Positions 55,704 through 64,000 of a stretch of DNA of 64,000 nt are shown in pieces. Position 1 is the first letter of the stretch. Each line of letters starts with the position of its first letter. The notes below the pieces were generated by a model, which saw only the letters and a program-made list of their open reading frames with translations, was not told where the DNA came from and did no database searches. Both the position numbers and the translations under genes were made by a program. Origin of the DNA: Bin34 sp963422415 (GTDB lineage Bacteria; Chloroflexota; Anaerolineae; Caldilineales; Caldilineaceae); NCBI GenBank assembly GCA_963422415.1, contig OY729430.1, positions 1,364,001-1,428,000 on the forward strand, read 5' to 3'.

Positions 55704-56969
55704 TTGATTGCCTCGGAGCGGATTGACTCCCGCGCGTTGCTGTTCAGTCTGGCCTTGGGTTCCGTGGCCAGTCTGCTGGCTCTCACATCCATCATACTCC
55801 TGCTGTACGCCGGATTCATGGTCGTGGCGGTGTTCTACGACCTCGTGGACACGCTGGCCCGCGCCGAGGCGGCCGGTGTGGCGGTGACCGACCAGTCGTT
55901 TCTGCAGCTGGTCTGGACCAGCGTCGTTGCCATCGGAAGGAACGGATGGCAGGGCATCGTGAGCGCGCGCTTTGCCTATGTGGCGTTTGCCGTCCTGGGC
56001 TGTTTTGCCGCGGCGGGATGGTTCTTCGGGGGATACACAAGCAGGACGCGACGATGGTGGTTCAGTTTTGGCCTCATGGCCGCCGTGGTGGTCCTGACGG
56101 GAGTGGCTTGGACGGTGTTGCAAAGAGATCAGATTTTGCTTTGGATTGCCGAATCGCCGGAGCTGTTTCGATGGCGTCACGTGCTGCAGCGGTCCTTGCT
56201 GACCGATGTGTCCGTCATTTTCATCTTTAGCCTCCTGGTCACCATTCCGGTCTGGATGAGTTGGCGCTGGTGGTTCGAGCGGATTGCCTTGCGCAAGAAA
56301 GAGATACATCCCGTCACCAAGGCCCTGCCCTCCGCGTTGGCGGAACACAAGGCTTGGCAAAGGAATGTGCAACCCTCGGCGGAGCCCGCCGCACAAGTCG
56401 AGGCGGTTCACGCGGACCCCTACCTCCGCCTGCTGTTGTCGCGCTCCTTTGTGGTGCCGGCCATTACGGTTTTCCTGCTGCTCGCCATCGTTGTGGGTCT
56501 GGTCAATATACGTTACAAGAATTCCACGCTGCGTCTGGTGCACGAAGCCTTTGTGCTTACATCGGAAAATCCCGTGCATGAGGCATTCCTGTCCATTGCC
56601 GACGATGCCCGCAAGATCCGAATTGTCAACATCAATGGGCAAGGTTCCATCTCCATTGCCCTCGCCTCCGCTGACGAGGATGCCACCGTGGTGGACACAG
56701 TGGAAGATTGGGCCTTCGAGCGCCGTGCCCGGCAGGAGTACTATTACCAAGAGATATCCTTGGATCGCACATCGGCCGGAGAGTATCGGCTGTCATTTCG
56801 GCAGCAACAAGGCTGGGGTTGGTATGAGTTCATGTTGAGTCAAGGATCCACGCAATCCAGCTCCGCACTTTCTCTCCTGTTGGGTATCGCGTTGGCCAGT
56901 GCCGTCTTGCTGGGAGGGCTTTTGTTGTTGAGTGCAGTTCTGACTGTGCGCAGAAGCCATTGGGCATGA
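55704..56969 (+). CDS. Multi-pass membrane protein of unknown function
   Basis: A 421-residue protein with about four N-terminal hydrophobic segments ('LASLLALTSIILLLYAGFMVVAVFY'-type, 'FAYVAFAVLGCFAAAGWFFGG', 'WWFSFGLMAAVVVLTGVAW', 'VSVIFIFSLLVTIPVWMSW'), a charged loop (about 205-255), one more segment ('VVPAITVFLLLAIVVGLV'), an extracellular domain of about 110 residues and a final segment near residue 395. I recognise no family. TTG start with a GGAAG site 6 nt upstream. It follows the ABC operon across the palindrome, so it may be co-transcribed at a lower level. Confidence 0.6.
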   Translation: MIASERIDSRALLFSLALGSVASLLALTSIILLLYAGFMVVAVFYDLVDTLARAEAAGVAVTDQSFLQLVWTSVVAIGRNGWQGIVSARFAYVAFAVLGCFAAAGWFFGGYTSRTRRWWFSFGLMAAVVVLTGVAWTVLQRDQILLWIAESPELFRWRHVLQRSLLTDVSVIFIFSLLVTIPVWMSWRWWFERIALRKKEIHPVTKALPSALAEHKAWQRNVQPSAEPAAQVEAVHADPYLRLLLSRSFVVPAITVFLLLAIVVGLVNIRYKNSTLRLVHEAFVLTSENPVHEAFLSIADDARKIRIVNINGQGSISIALASADEDATVVDTVEDWAFERRARQEYYYQEISLDRTSAGEYRLSFRQQQGWGWYEFMLSQGSTQSSSALSLLLGIALASAVLLGGLLLLSAVLTVRRSHWA

Positions 56970-57708
56970 GAGGCGCGGTCTGATTTGCCAGCGCGCTACC
57001 TTTCCTGATCACGCCTGCCAGAAATCCCTCGATCCCAATTTGCAGACAGCGCTGGATTCCGTAGCTGATCCAGCATTGACTGTGGGAACGCCTTGGATTC
57101 TCCGCGCCTGTCGCAGAATCAATCATTTGGCTATTCGGGATGGAATGGGCCGGACTTAAATCTGATAGCCTGTCCCCTTTTCACTGTCTGACAGATTGGA
57201 TCGGACGAGATTGCATCAAGCGGCTGGCACTTGATGCAGCCGGACAAGGCGTGGATGCGGTTGCCGCCCACCCGTTGCCAAGGAGCCGCAACCTGTGCAC
57301 ACAAAACAAGGCGCTTGTGGATTGTCCATCATGATCCCGGTATAGCGATACTGAACGGCATAGGCTGTCAACCATGCCAATGTCTCCCCTGCGTCAGCTC
57401 CCTTCTCCTCCTCCCTAACCGTCATGGGGACTGACGCTTCTCTCGCAACAGAATCTGTGGAATTGGCGCCGCGGCAGATGCCACCATAACGCGACCAATC
57501 GTTACGCGAAGACAATATGGATTGTCAATGGCACATCTTGTCCAGGTTTGGTCAGGGAGTGTCATCAAAAAGCAGGAGGCGGCTACACCATCTCAAAAGG
57601 AGAATCGCATCCACCCTCACCCATTGACACCGCCCCTTGGCCGACTTCGGTCTTCAGGCACGGCAGAGTATGGGTGTGGCAGATTGGCAACGGACGTGGA
57701 ACCGCGAG
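56970..57708. other. Gene-free stretch
   Basis: About 740 bases between converging genes; no supported coding frame. Confidence 0.4.
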
Positions 57709-58935
57709 CTAAGGATCCTCTGTCTGCAGGTCCAATGTGCGTACCGATGTGTCTGCCAGATCGGTCAACGCCGGGATCTCCTTGCTGGAGGGCACGCCCA
57801 AGTCCTTGAAACGGCGAACACGGTCCAGCACGCTGTTGCGTCCGTCCAGCGTGCCGATGCTGTGGTTGAAATGTGTGACAGCGGAGCGCAGTGCCATGCC
57901 GGTGCGTTCCACATGCCGGACGTAGGTGTACAGCTTGTCATGAACCTCTTGACCCAAGCGCCCGATTTCCTCCGCGCGCTCTGTCAGCTGCATTTCGCGC
58001 CAGCCCATGGCTACGGCTTTCAGGAGGGCTACCAAGGTGTTGGGAGTGGCGATTACTACGTTCTGTGCCATGCTCTGATCCAACAGGTCCGGTTCATGTT
58101 CCAAGGCTACCGGCAGCAGAAATTCACCGGGCAGGAACATGACCACGAAATCGGGGGCAGTGTCAAATGATTCCCAATAGGACTTGCGCGCCAGCTCTTG
58201 GGCGCGGGCACTGACCTGACGGGCCACTTTTTCCAGGGCGTCTTGGCGCTCAGTGTCTGTATCGGCTTCCATGGCGGTCAGATATGCCTGTATCGGCGCC
58301 TTGGCGTCCACTACGATCTCGCGCCCGTTGGGCAGATGTATCACCATGTCGGGACGGTCCCGCTTTCCGTCGGCAGCGGTTGCGCTGACCTGTTCGGTGA
58401 AATCACAGTGGTGTACCATGCCCGCCAATTCCACTACGCGGCGGAGTTGCATTTCCCCCCAGGCGCCGCGGCCTTCTGGGCGTTTCAGGGCTGTGGCCAA
58501 GTTGCGGGTCTCGATCACCAGGCTGTGGCTGTGTTGTGCCAAGTCCATCATCTGCTGTTTGAGGATACCCTGTGATTCGGCGCGGGCCGCTTCGACTCGC
58601 TTCAGCTCCGTTGCCAAGGGGGCTACAATGTCTCGGACTGCCTCCTTGCCCGACGTAAAGTCTTGCCGGGCGCCTTGGAGCAAAGGGGTCAGGTGGGCGG
58701 TGGCGGTGTGCAGAAAGAGATCATTGTGAGAAGCGATGGCATGGGCGGCCACGGATTCGAACCGCTTCGCCAGCGTGCCTTCCAAATCCGTTTGCATCTG
58801 CAGTTTCTCATGGGCTGCAGTGAGTTGCGCCTGTAGGGCGGCTATCTGGATGCGGTGATCCGCGCGGGTGGCCCGGCCCAGCAGAAAGGCCAGGAGTGCA
58901 CACAGGCAGGCCACGGCCACGGCTACAAAATCCAT
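57709..58935 (-). CDS. rmuC: DNA recombination protein RmuC
   Basis: A 408-residue protein with an N-terminal membrane anchor ('FVAVAVACLCALLAFLLGRA'), a coiled coil (residues about 30-75) and the RmuC nuclease-like core: 'RPEGRGAWGEMQLRRVVELAGM' near residue 152, 'RPDMVIHLPNGREIVVDAKAPI' near 193 (Asp and Asp-x-Lys of a PD-(D/E)XK-type site) and 'PDFVVMFLPGEFLLPVALE' near 255. RmuC limits recombination at short inverted repeats in E. coli, which is notable next to a repeat-rich region. GGGGGAA site before the ATG. Monocistronic. Confidence 0.9.
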   Translation of the reverse strand: MDFVAVAVACLCALLAFLLGRATRADHRIQIAALQAQLTAAHEKLQMQTDLEGTLAKRFESVAAHAIASHNDLFLHTATAHLTPLLQGARQDFTSGKEAVRDIVAPLATELKRVEAARAESQGILKQQMMDLAQHSHSLVIETRNLATALKRPEGRGAWGEMQLRRVVELAGMVHHCDFTEQVSATAADGKRDRPDMVIHLPNGREIVVDAKAPIQAYLTAMEADTDTERQDALEKVARQVSARAQELARKSYWESFDTAPDFVVMFLPGEFLLPVALEHEPDLLDQSMAQNVVIATPNTLVALLKAVAMGWREMQLTERAEEIGRLGQEVHDKLYTYVRHVERTGMALRSAVTHFNHSIGTLDGRNSVLDRVRRFKDLGVPSSKEIPALTDLADTSVRTLDLQTEDP

Positions 58936-59401
58936 GTTCCCCCGTGCACTGTTGCTGACATGGTCACAGTCGCTCTTCTTCCTTGCATCTCATGCAAGTC
59001 ATGGATCATTGTAGGGGATTGGCAAGGAACAAGATCTCGGCACAGCGACAGGGCGGACTGGAAGCGGAGGGGGTCCGTGACAGGTGATGCACTGATGCAG
59101 CACGAGTCATCTTGTACATAAGCCAGCCTATGGCCGTTTCTGCATTGTCCTCACCGTCAGGTCGACGTCCGCATCTGGGCGAAAAGCGTTCGTGCACGCG
59201 ATCCGTATCCCTGTGGCAGGACTTGGCAGACCTCAAGGAACCTGCCGCTCCCCGCAGCCACACCGCCCCAATGCAGGCGGGACTGGACATGGTTGCCGAA
59301 GCCAGTTGAGGTTGATTTGGCAGCGTAAAACTTGATCAGAGGTAGGGTCTTTGGACGCGCACATCTGCTGCATATGCCCATCGACTGGGAATGAAGACCT
59401 G
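58936..59401. other. Gene-free stretch
   Basis: About 470 bases between rmuC and the next gene; no supported frame. Confidence 0.4.
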
Positions 59402-60343
59402 TCAGCCTAGGCTCTGATCCAGTGTGTCGGGAAAGTCGGTGGCGTTGACAATCGGGAACTTGACGCGGCGGGCTAGATCGCGGATTTTCTGGTTGGGCAT
59501 GCCCGCGATGATCAACCAAGTACGCTCCGCCGGCATGTCCAGCTTGGTCATCAAGCTGCCCATGCGAGACAGGCGTTCCTTGGGATTCTTGGCTGTCGTG
59601 CATTCCAGCCATATCGGGGTGTCCCGTTCCAGCACGAACAGGTCCAGTTCGTATTTCTGACCATCCACGAAGGCCAGTTGTGGATTCATCAGCAGAGAGT
59701 AACCCAAATGGGCCCGGCCAAAGCCCGACACCAACTGCCTGCGTATGTACTGTTCCAGCCAGCGGCCCCTGATATATTCCTCGCCATCCTTGGTGAGAGT
59801 TCCCTGCAGCAGCTGAGCGCCGCGCCGATATCCGTGGTCATACAGGTAATGGACATCGCTCAGCTTCTGGCATAGCTGCACCGAGTCGCTGATTTCCTCC
59901 GGCGACCTGTCCGACAGTTGCATCGTGAAGTCCTGATCTATCTCCAGTTCCCGCAGCCGGGCATACAGAGGGGCCAGCGTGGTGTCGTGCCGGTCCCCCA
60001 GAAACTTGGACAGGCTGCGTTCCTCGGAACTCTCTTCGTTCTGTTCGTGGTACCGTTCTATGACGAATCCCTGCTGGTGCAGGTACGCGGCCGCCTTCTG
60101 ACCGGTACGAGCCACGTTTACGCTCTGAGCTTCCATGGACCGCACATCGATGGATCTGCGCCGTGGCGGCGCTGTCGCCGCCGGACGTTTGCTGGACTGC
60201 GGTGCAGTCTTGGCTGCGGGTTTGCGAAATCCGTTTTCGGATTCCCGAAGTTCGGTCCGCAGTCGCTGGATTTCTCGGGTGAGTGCGCGGACGTCCTTTT
60301 GTAGTTCCTGCAAGGCAGGAAGTATGCCAAACAATGCTTTCAC
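59402..60343 (-). CDS. Uncharacterised coiled-coil protein with nuclease-like C-terminus
   Basis: A 313-residue protein. The N-terminus is a short coiled coil ('LPALQELQKDVRALTREIQRLRTELRE', residues 8-34), then a basic, Pro-rich linker and a helical middle region. The C-terminal part, 'FVDGQKYELDLFVLERDTPIWLECTTAKNPKERLSRMGSL', resembles the E-x-D...E-C-(K) core of a restriction-endonuclease-like fold, with Thr where the catalytic Lys is expected, and then 'TWLIIAGMPNQKIRDLARRVKFPIVNATDF'. GTG start after an AAGAGAG site. I do not recognise the family; a role in DNA processing is only suggested. Confidence 0.6.
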   Translation of the reverse strand: MKALFGILPALQELQKDVRALTREIQRLRTELRESENGFRKPAAKTAPQSSKRPAATAPPRRRSIDVRSMEAQSVNVARTGQKAAAYLHQQGFVIERYHEQNEESSEERSLSKFLGDRHDTTLAPLYARLRELEIDQDFTMQLSDRSPEEISDSVQLCQKLSDVHYLYDHGYRRGAQLLQGTLTKDGEEYIRGRWLEQYIRRQLVSGFGRAHLGYSLLMNPQLAFVDGQKYELDLFVLERDTPIWLECTTAKNPKERLSRMGSLMTKLDMPAERTWLIIAGMPNQKIRDLARRVKFPIVNATDFPDTLDQSLG

Positions 60344-60450
60344 TTGAATTGCTCTCTTGAGTCCCAGTCAATCTCCGGCCGACAAGACATGCCTCCAGAG
60401 GTGGAACTTCCTTGTTTTGATCCGAGACGAAATAAGACGGTTGTGCGCGG

Positions 60451-61434
60451 TCAGCCCCCTGGCCCGATTTCGGGATTCAAGGCGTTCAGCGGAGCCTGAC
60501 CGGTAAAGTGACGTTGGATTTCGGCGACTGCCATGACCTCGATGCGTTGCCGTGCTTCTTGGGTGGTGGTGGCGGAATGGGGCGTGGCCACGACGCGGGG
60601 ATGCGTGCGGAGGCGCGCATGCGCGGGAGGAGGTTCGGGATCGAACACGTCCAGTCCCGCCCCGGCCAACTTGCCTGCGTCCAAGGCCGCCAGCAAGGCC
60701 TCGGTATCCACCAGAGGGCCGCGGGCCAGATTGAGGAGATACGCTCCCGGTTTCATCTGGGCGATGCTCTCTGCATTCACCATGTGATGGGTGGACGGGA
60801 TGGACGGGGCATGCAGACTGATGAAGTCGGATTGGGCCCATAGCGTTTCCAGAGTCACCTGTCGCACCTGCAGGCTGGTCTCCCTCATCTGGCTTTCCGT
60901 CAGGACAGGATCGTAAGTCAGCAGGTTCATGCCGAAGCCGTTTTGACAGATGTGCCCCACCCGCTTGCCGATGCGCCCAAATCCTACCAGTCCCAAAGTC
61001 TTGCCCATCAGCTCATTGCCCAGACCGATCGCGCGCGGGGCGAATTCGCCCCGCGCCAGTTGCGCCTGTCCTTCCGGGACGCGCTTGGCGATGGAAAGCA
61101 TCAGGGCCACGGTGTGTTCCGCAGTGGATTCCGTGGGGCCCGCGGGGGTGTTGCAGAAGATCACGCCGGCCGCGGACGCGTCCGCGATCCGTACATTGTC
61201 CACTCCGATGCCCGTGCGCACCAGAATCCGCAAGTGCGGCAGGCGGGCGAACACATCCCGGTCATACGCAATGCCCGAGCTGGCCAGAATCGCCTGGGCG
61301 GGTTCTGCCGTGGCGATGGGATCCGGGTGATTCGGAGGGGGTACCGTAACGGTGACGTGCGCGGGCAAGCTGTCCAAGGCGTCGGACATTTGCTGGACTT
61401 CGCACCACACGTCTGTCAGTTGATCCAAGGCCAT
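60451..61434 (-). CDS. D-2-hydroxyacid dehydrogenase (phosphoglycerate dehydrogenase-like)
   Basis: An NAD-dependent D-2-hydroxyacid dehydrogenase of about 327 residues. Visible are the Rossmann motif 'TLGLVGFGRIGKRVGHI', the substrate-binding Arg in 'LNLARGPLVDTEALLAAL', the Glu in 'LDVFDPEPPP' and the catalytic His in 'VVATPHSATTTQEA'. N-terminal 'RILVRTGIGVDNVRIADASAAGVIFCNTP' is also typical. The ATG at 61434 is chosen; an in-frame TTG at 61479 would overlap the upstream sulfatase gene by 8 nt. Close linkage to the sulfatase suggests catabolism of a sugar acid released from sulfated glycans; serine synthesis is an alternative. Confidence 0.85.
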   Translation of the reverse strand: MALDQLTDVWCEVQQMSDALDSLPAHVTVTVPPPNHPDPIATAEPAQAILASSGIAYDRDVFARLPHLRILVRTGIGVDNVRIADASAAGVIFCNTPAGPTESTAEHTVALMLSIAKRVPEGQAQLARGEFAPRAIGLGNELMGKTLGLVGFGRIGKRVGHICQNGFGMNLLTYDPVLTESQMRETSLQVRQVTLETLWAQSDFISLHAPSIPSTHHMVNAESIAQMKPGAYLLNLARGPLVDTEALLAALDAGKLAGAGLDVFDPEPPPAHARLRTHPRVVATPHSATTTQEARQRIEVMAVAEIQRHFTGQAPLNALNPEIGPGG

Positions 61435-61471
61435 ATGCAGGTTCTTGTCAGAGAATGAAAGGGCGTCGTGG

Positions 61472-62959
61472 CTACTCAAGGCCGGAGGTCAGGGGCAGAC
61501 CGCCGTGCCGGGCCAGCTGATCGGCCAGCTGGCCCCGCCCTGTCGCCCGGAGCCGGTCCAGATAAACGTTCCAATAGGCATGGTGGGTGTTGGCGTGGAG
61601 TGGGCCGCCTTCCGCCATGACTCCCCAGAAGGGATCGCCCCGTTCCGATCCCCCCATCTGCTCCCCCATCCACTGATCCAGCTTCTGCAGACCCAGTCCC
61701 ACAATGTCAGGCCGTGAACGGGCCAGATTGGTGGTCTCGTGGGGATCCTGCGCCAAGTCAAAGACCATATAGGCCGGCAGGTGTTTCAGGCCCGTATGGT
61801 ACGTCCGGATGAACAGCCAGTCCTCCCAGCGCACTCCGCGCTGGCAGGACCAAGCCCCGTTGCTGATAACCAGACTGTCCCGCCCCCGAGTGTCTCCCGT
61901 GGACAGGGAGGCCGCGAAGCTTTGCCCCTGCCAGCTCCGCGGTGGTTCCTGGCCGGCTAGCTCCGCCAACGTGGCAGCCAGATCCAGGTTGTACTGCATC
62001 CGGTCGTTGACCGTGCCCCGTTGTGAATCCGTGACCCCGGGCCAGCGCACAATCAGCGGCACCCGGTTGGTGATGTGGTCCGCCAGCTGATGGTCTCCCC
62101 AGACGTTCAGTTCACCTTGATTCTCGCCGTGATCGGCGCTGACGATGATGGCGGTCTCTTCGTATACCCCGAGCTCCTGCAGATCCTGAATCAGCTTGCC
62201 CACGTAATGATCCGCGTAATGGATGCCGGTGTCATAGCCATCCAGATGGGCTTTCGCGTCCTCCAGAGTTCTGATGTGTCCTACGCCCCACAGCCAGCGA
62301 TCCGGCAGTTGGTCCGTGAACCCCGGCACCTCCGTGCAGCTATGAGGGCCAAAGGACTGATTTTGAGCATCCAGCAGGTCCTGCGTGATCCAATCTGCAA
62401 TCGGTTCATTCGCGAAGGGGTGACCGTACTCTGGCGGATGGTCGTATGGGGTATGGGGATCCCAGAAGTTGATGTGCAGGAACCAGTCATCCCGCTGACC
62501 GTTCCGTTGCAGCCAGCGCTGGGCCGGGGGGTACATTTCGTCCCCGTTTTCCAGTCCGCCTTGGCCGGTATCGTAGGTCTCGTTGAATCCGTACCAGACC
62601 TGATAGGCGGAATGCCGGTTGGGGAAGGGGCTGATGCTGCAGGAATGGATGCCTGCGCCCCGGAGTACACTGGCGAGGGAATCGGTGGAGTGGCAGCTTC
62701 GGAAGGCCCGATCCACGCCTTGGGGCACCAAATCCGCAAAGTAGCCGCCGTGATTCACCAGCCCTGTGCGTATGCCAAACTGCCCCAGAAACAGGGCTGT
62801 GCGGCTGGGAAGGCAGGGCGTGTCGGTGGCGTAGTAGTTGGTAAAGCGAACTCCATCTTCCGCCAGCGCGTCGATGTGGGGGGAGGTTTGTCGGTGATAT
62901 CCATAACAGGATAGATGGTCCGGACGGAGCGAGTCGATGTCAATGTAAAGGATACGCAT
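61472..62959 (-). CDS. Sulfatase (formylglycine-dependent)
   Basis: A 495-residue sulfatase. 'MRILYIDIDSLRPDHLSCYGYHRQTSPHIDALA' carries the metal-binding Asp pair, and 'DTPCLPSRTALFLGQFG' near residue 50 is the C-x-P-S-R maturation motif in which Cys becomes formylglycine. Further metal-site segments are 'FLHINFWDPHTPY' and 'AIIVSADHGENQGELNVWGDHQLADH'. GGAAG site 6 nt before the ATG at 62959. No signal peptide, so the enzyme is probably cytoplasmic or exported otherwise. It removes sulfate esters, likely from imported sulfated sugars. Same strand and close to the dehydrogenase gene and to a second sulfatase. Confidence 0.9.
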   Translation of the reverse strand: MRILYIDIDSLRPDHLSCYGYHRQTSPHIDALAEDGVRFTNYYATDTPCLPSRTALFLGQFGIRTGLVNHGGYFADLVPQGVDRAFRSCHSTDSLASVLRGAGIHSCSISPFPNRHSAYQVWYGFNETYDTGQGGLENGDEMYPPAQRWLQRNGQRDDWFLHINFWDPHTPYDHPPEYGHPFANEPIADWITQDLLDAQNQSFGPHSCTEVPGFTDQLPDRWLWGVGHIRTLEDAKAHLDGYDTGIHYADHYVGKLIQDLQELGVYEETAIIVSADHGENQGELNVWGDHQLADHITNRVPLIVRWPGVTDSQRGTVNDRMQYNLDLAATLAELAGQEPPRSWQGQSFAASLSTGDTRGRDSLVISNGAWSCQRGVRWEDWLFIRTYHTGLKHLPAYMVFDLAQDPHETTNLARSRPDIVGLGLQKLDQWMGEQMGGSERGDPFWGVMAEGGPLHANTHHAYWNVYLDRLRATGRGQLADQLARHGGLPLTSGLE

Positions 62960-63491
62960 GGAACTTCCAGATGGTTCGGGGGTCGGACAGGGAGACATCC
63001 CCTTGGCAGGTCTGCCGGGGCGCGGCGTTTGGGACAAAATGGACAGGGTTCTGGCAGCACGGGCCGCCGACATGGCTCGCAATCGACGGTAGAACCCAAG
63101 AGACTGCCGAAAACCCGGCGTTCGGGCTTGGGGCGCGGGTGTTACATAAGGTCAGCAGCCGTATGTCATCCCAACTGCAAACACGGCAAGGCATATAGCC
63201 TAATGATAGTGCCAATCGACGTTTATCGGAGATTTTGCTGAGCCGTTCATGCACTTTGGCGAGAATGTCCATGGGCAGGAAGAGGGAGTCGGTCGATGGT
63301 CGATGGGGGGGTCATGCCGTCAATTTGGCCAAAACGCACGTGACACGGCGTTGGCTTGCGCTGTTGTCAGAGTCCCATACAGCCTTTGCATTGGCCCTGG
63401 AAACTCAAACCTGCACAACCAAGCGATCTGTCGCCCAGAGAGTCAGGCCCAAGTCCCGCCGGCTCTCTGTCCGTTGCCCCGCTATGGAGGG
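62960..63491. other. Spacer between two sulfatase genes
   Basis: About 530 bases without a supported gene. Confidence 0.4.
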
Positions 63492-64000
63492 CTATAGGGG
63501 CTGTACCGCGTCCAGGGCCGCCGTCGGAGCGTTCAGTTCCTCCAAGTAGGAGTTGAGTCGTTCCTGCATCTCTCGGCCCACGGCGGGATGATCCGCCCAG
63601 ACGTTGGTCTCGGCCACCGGGTCGCTGAGCCGGTCATAGAGACAGCTCTCGCCCTCGGGGCCGATGGGGGCGTAGACCCAATCCGCGGTGTACACGACCG
63701 GCGTTACGGCGCAGTCGGGAATTCTGCCGTCCCGCTGGCGCATGTGTCCCGCGGCAATGGCACAATCCCGTGGCGCCAGAGACACCTGGCCTTTCAGAAG
63801 GGACGCGCAGGATTCGCCATGCCAAGGGTCCTCCGGCGATAGATTGAGGCCGGCCAGTTCCAGAAGGGTGGGCTGAAGGTCAGCCGGCTGGATGAAGGAA
63901 TTCACGGTGGTTCCCGCGGGCAGGCCCGGGGCCCGCACAATGCAGGGGCAATGGGCCACTTCGGGATAGATGGGCCAGTAGCGGCTGTCGTTGTCATTGA
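63492..64000 (-). CDS. Second sulfatase, C-terminal part, runs off the window
   Basis: About 169 C-terminal residues of another sulfatase. The frame stays open to the window edge ('NDNDSRYWPIYPEVAHCPCIVRAPG'-like). 'LQPTLLELAGLNLSPEDPWHGESCASLL' is the conserved C-terminal region of arylsulfatases, and 'YDRLSDPVAETNVWADHPAVGREMQERLNSYL' is the typical tail. The catalytic motif lies beyond position 64000. It precedes the other sulfatase in the same direction. Confidence 0.82.
   Translation of the reverse strand, partial: NDNDSRYWPIYPEVAHCPCIVRAPGLPAGTTVNSFIQPADLQPTLLELAGLNLSPEDPWHGESCASLLKGQVSLAPRDCAIAAGHMRQRDGRIPDCAVTPVVYTADWVYAPIGPEGESCLYDRLSDPVAETNVWADHPAVGREMQERLNSYLEELNAPTAALDAVQPL

Noticed and set aside
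58745..58770. GGATTCGAACCGC resembling a tRNA T-arm
   Set aside because: It lies inside rmuC in a conserved coding stretch and no acceptor or anticodon arms pair around it.

Overview
The window looks like accessory DNA from a free-living or host-associated member of the Chloroflexota, probably Caldilineales-like. This is an inference from four things: Tat-type sugar-binding lipoproteins with 'LAAC-(T/V)APP/APVATP' lipoboxes, sugar ABC operons without their own ATPase, many sulfatase, phytanoyl-dioxygenase and Gfo/Idh genes, and eukaryote-like LRR and FN3 proteins of the kind common in sponge-associated bacteria. Starts are ATG, GTG or TTG, often with clear GGAGG-type ribosome sites. Coding density is low: long gene-free stretches and many broken genes alternate with intact metabolic genes. 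No tRNA, rRNA, CRISPR array or intact transposase was seen.

Layout. 1-13 kb: an Rpn-like nuclease, threonine synthase (thrC), a LarA-type racemase, a pterin-dehydratase-like protein, a DinB protein, glucose-6-phosphate dehydrogenase (zwf), a small Cys-rich protein and a double SDR protein divergent from a truncated oxidoreductase. 13.9-21.2 kb: a catabolic block with a PhyH dioxygenase, a sugar ABC transporter (binding protein plus two permeases), a Gfo/Idh/MocA dehydrogenase and an M20 peptidase. 21.4-28 kb: a defence and decay island with HAD fragments, an intact sulfur-binding-domain/HNH restriction enzyme, a broken chromate transporter, a tyrosine-recombinase remnant, and an HgiDII-like restriction-modification pair in which both genes are interrupted. 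28.5-31.4 kb: a Uma2 nuclease and a frameshifted CRTAC1/FG-GAP pseudogene.

31.7-44.6 kb is the most striking part. It holds a 1,425-residue protein (glycosidase-like domain, three copies of an unnamed beta domain, SH3b, five FN3) and two divergent giant secreted LRR proteins. The two LRR genes share a 1,012-bp inverted repeat covering promoter region, signal peptide, N-terminal domain and first LRRs, and then diverge in their repeat tails. 44.4-48.1 kb is a mosaic of gene fragments: LRR, M20 peptidase, SDR, zwf, a CRTAC1 segment inside the zwf copy, and dispersed repeats. Several pieces match genes elsewhere in this same window and join at short microhomologies. An intact regulator with a degenerate receiver domain sits in the middle.

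48.4-50.9 kb: a frameshifted DUF262/DUF1524 (GmrSD/SspE-like) gene behind an intact PP-loop (PAPS-reductase-like) gene, possibly a phosphorothioate-type or related defence pair. 51.5-57 kb: a second sugar ABC operon with an extra lipoprotein and a membrane protein. 57.7-64 kb: rmuC, an uncharacterised nuclease-like protein, a D-2-hydroxyacid dehydrogenase and two sulfatases, the last running off the window edge.
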